Origin: CAYWWM01 sp965198025
GTDB lineage: Bacteria; Acidobacteriota; Terriglobia; 2-12-FULL-54-10
Length of the DNA: 64,000 nt
Assembly (NCBI GenBank): GCA_965198025.1
Contig: OZ240237.1
Span: 2,356,001-2,420,000 of the forward strand
Direction: 5' to 3'
Shown here: positions 62,917 to 64,000 of the stretch, piece after piece
Layout: each line of letters begins with the position of its first letter
Position numbering within the stretch: position 1 is the stretch's first letter
Made by a program: the position numbers and the translations under genes
Notes under the pieces: model-generated
Told to the model about the DNA's origin: nothing
The model's database searches: none
Seen by the model: only the letters and a program-made list of their open reading frames with translations

Positions 62917-64000
62917 TCAGGCCGGGCGGGGGCGTTCGGTTGCCTTATCGCTTGAGGCGGCGACGTCAGTTCGACCCTCGATGCCGTTGATGATCGGAAT
63001 CGCTTTCTCTGCGACTTCAGTGAACTTGACAACGAAATAACTCGTGATCTCGTCGCTTTGCCCTTTGCACTCCTGATGCAACTCCGGGACGAGTTGTCTC
63101 CAATCACGCTTGTCCGCATTTACGTATTCATACCACGGGCACCAAACCGACCATTTGCCGGCGTCTTTGCGGAAAGCCTTCTTGAGTCCTTCGTCGAGAC
63201 GCTGTCGCCGTTTCATATGGTCAGACGGCATCTTGTTGCTCTCCATTGGAGAGCACACACCGATGTACCAGGCAGATGGAACCTTGCCATCACTGTTTAG
63301 CTTAATGCAGGTCCGACTGATTTTTTGTTCCACAGGATTTTGATATTCAATCCAACACACACTATATAGGCAGACGTAGCTTCCCCACTGCTTATCCTCA
63401 TACTCGCAGCAGAAGCGCATGTCGCCGGCGAACTCCTTCAGCTTCTCATTTCCTTTTATGGCCGTCTCGATCCGAGAACACAATCGATTCAGAAACTTCT
63501 TGCATATGCGCTTCTCGACATCAGCCCAAGACTCGTGCACCGCCATAGCAGTTTTCAGATTGCTCTGATTCAACAACACAAAGTCAATAGCAGCCGTCTT
63601 TTCACTATCCGTAATCATGGCTTGGCCTCCAAATTTCTGTTGGCAATATGTCTCGAAGTCGCGCAGGAACCAGCGCAGTCGGTCCACTTCGCATTTTTTT
63701 TGGCACTCACTGAGCCAGTCGGCGAGCGAGTGTGGAATGCGAAAGTCTTTGAATTTGTCCGCTTGCTCCTCTTGACCTCCACAGTAGGGCATGATTGCAA
63801 AGCGGTCTTTCAATTCGACGAGTTTCTTGCTGGGAACGCTCTCTTCGGAAGGGCCTTCGCCGTTGGGAGAGATGTATAAGAGAAGAAACCGTTCCGGGTA
63901 TTTCCCATTGAGCCATGCGAGGTAGTCCTGGACCTGATTTCCCTGGTCACCGGCGTAAGGCTTGTTCTCGATGGCCAGGCAGTAGGTTTTTCCATCGGCA
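62917..64000 (-). CDS. PD-(D/E)XK nuclease superfamily protein (PDDEXK_4-like), continues past the window
   Basis: The frame is open from beyond 64000 to TGA at 62917 (at least 361 residues). At its visible N-terminus it reads GKTYCLAIENKPYAGDQGNQ followed by VQDYLAWL. The Glu-x-Lys in IENK preceded by an acidic region outside the window is the restriction-endonuclease-type active site, and GDQGNQVQDYLAWL is typical of the PDDEXK_4 family. Middle and C-terminal parts contain many Trp and Cys (FCCEYEDKQWGSYVCLY). Such proteins are often found in defence islands or with phage and mobile DNA. A TTG at 63813 is an internal start candidate, but the homology extends upstream of it. Confidence 0.78.
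   Translation of the reverse strand, partial: ADGKTYCLAIENKPYAGDQGNQVQDYLAWLNGKYPERFLLLYISPNGEGPSEESVPSKKLVELKDRFAIMPYCGGQEEQADKFKDFRIPHSLADWLSECQKKCEVDRLRWFLRDFETYCQQKFGGQAMITDSEKTAAIDFVLLNQSNLKTAMAVHESWADVEKRICKKFLNRLCSRIETAIKGNEKLKEFAGDMRFCCEYEDKQWGSYVCLYSVCWIEYQNPVEQKISRTCIKLNSDGKVPSAWYIGVCSPMESNKMPSDHMKRRQRLDEGLKKAFRKDAGKWSVWCPWYEYVNADKRDWRQLVPELHQECKGQSDEITSYFVVKFTEVAEKAIPIINGIEGRTDVAASSDKATERPRPA

Overview
The window looks like a chromosomal segment of a GC-rich, Gram-negative member of the Acidobacteriota, probably near the Bryobacterales or Solibacter lineage. The evidence is three very large Oar-type TonB-dependent receptors with an N-terminal carboxypeptidase-regulatory-like domain, a secreted protein with the Solibacter-type TIGR03437-like domain, several DUF6152 and DUF6644 proteins, two cytochrome c/beta-propeller 'streptogramin lyase-like' proteins, and housekeeping genes with typical GC-rich codon use. 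This assignment is an inference from protein families. There is no rRNA in the window to confirm it.

Layout. 1-9.9 kb is a conserved core: the start of rpsA, tRNA-Val(GAC), a TerC membrane protein, a secreted bifunctional-nuclease-fold protein, and a heme block (hemD on the minus strand; hemE-hemH-hemY overlapping on the plus strand). The heme genes run into an alpha/beta hydrolase, an aminotransferase and a MOSC protein. 10-17 kb holds a DASS transporter, a DUF6152 gene with an in-frame TGA, an orphan MerR-type metal regulator, the periplasmic reductase MsrP, queC and a MATE exporter. 17-24 kb holds a secreted amidohydrolase with an IPT domain, a cytochrome c/propeller protein and a frameshifted TonB receptor. 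24.5-29.6 kb is again core (tRNA-Gln, ispE, a TPR lipid/secretion-type protein, purH). 30-32 kb is a tandemly duplicated two-gene secreted module that ends at a strong hairpin. 32-40.5 kb is a minus-strand run: selA, two related DUF6644 membrane proteins, HupE/UreJ, a transmembrane anchor protein, a frameshifted M16 peptidase and DUF1015. 40.8-49 kb holds a response regulator with Asp to Glu at its phosphorylation site, a Tat-exported protein, an Ig-like protein, a broken TonB receptor, a secreted thioredoxin and a CocE-type hydrolase of different base composition.

From tRNA-Pro (49.1 kb) to the right edge the window is accessory DNA. It contains a truncated tyrosine integrase beside the tRNA, head-to-head IS6-family fragments with terminal repeats, internally deleted IS5- and IS1380-type remnants, an intact TonB receptor, a second cytochrome c/propeller protein, hemerythrin and DinB proteins, an outer-membrane barrel, a PIN-domain pair that resembles a toxin-antitoxin operon, an NfeD protein, an ankyrin protein preceded by an out-of-frame lipoprotein leader, and the end of a PD-(D/E)XK nuclease. 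A dispersed intergenic repeat lies directly 5' of three unrelated minus-strand genes here.

Several otherwise well-conserved genes carry single-base indels or stops (near 11898, 23683, 33950, 42186, 45170/45222, 61737). Either secreted and receptor genes are decaying here, or the assembly has residual indel errors. Raw reads would decide. The most promising leads for new biology are the dispersed 5' repeat, the coupled PIN-domain pair, the duplicated secreted/DUF6152 module, and the selA-headed membrane operon.
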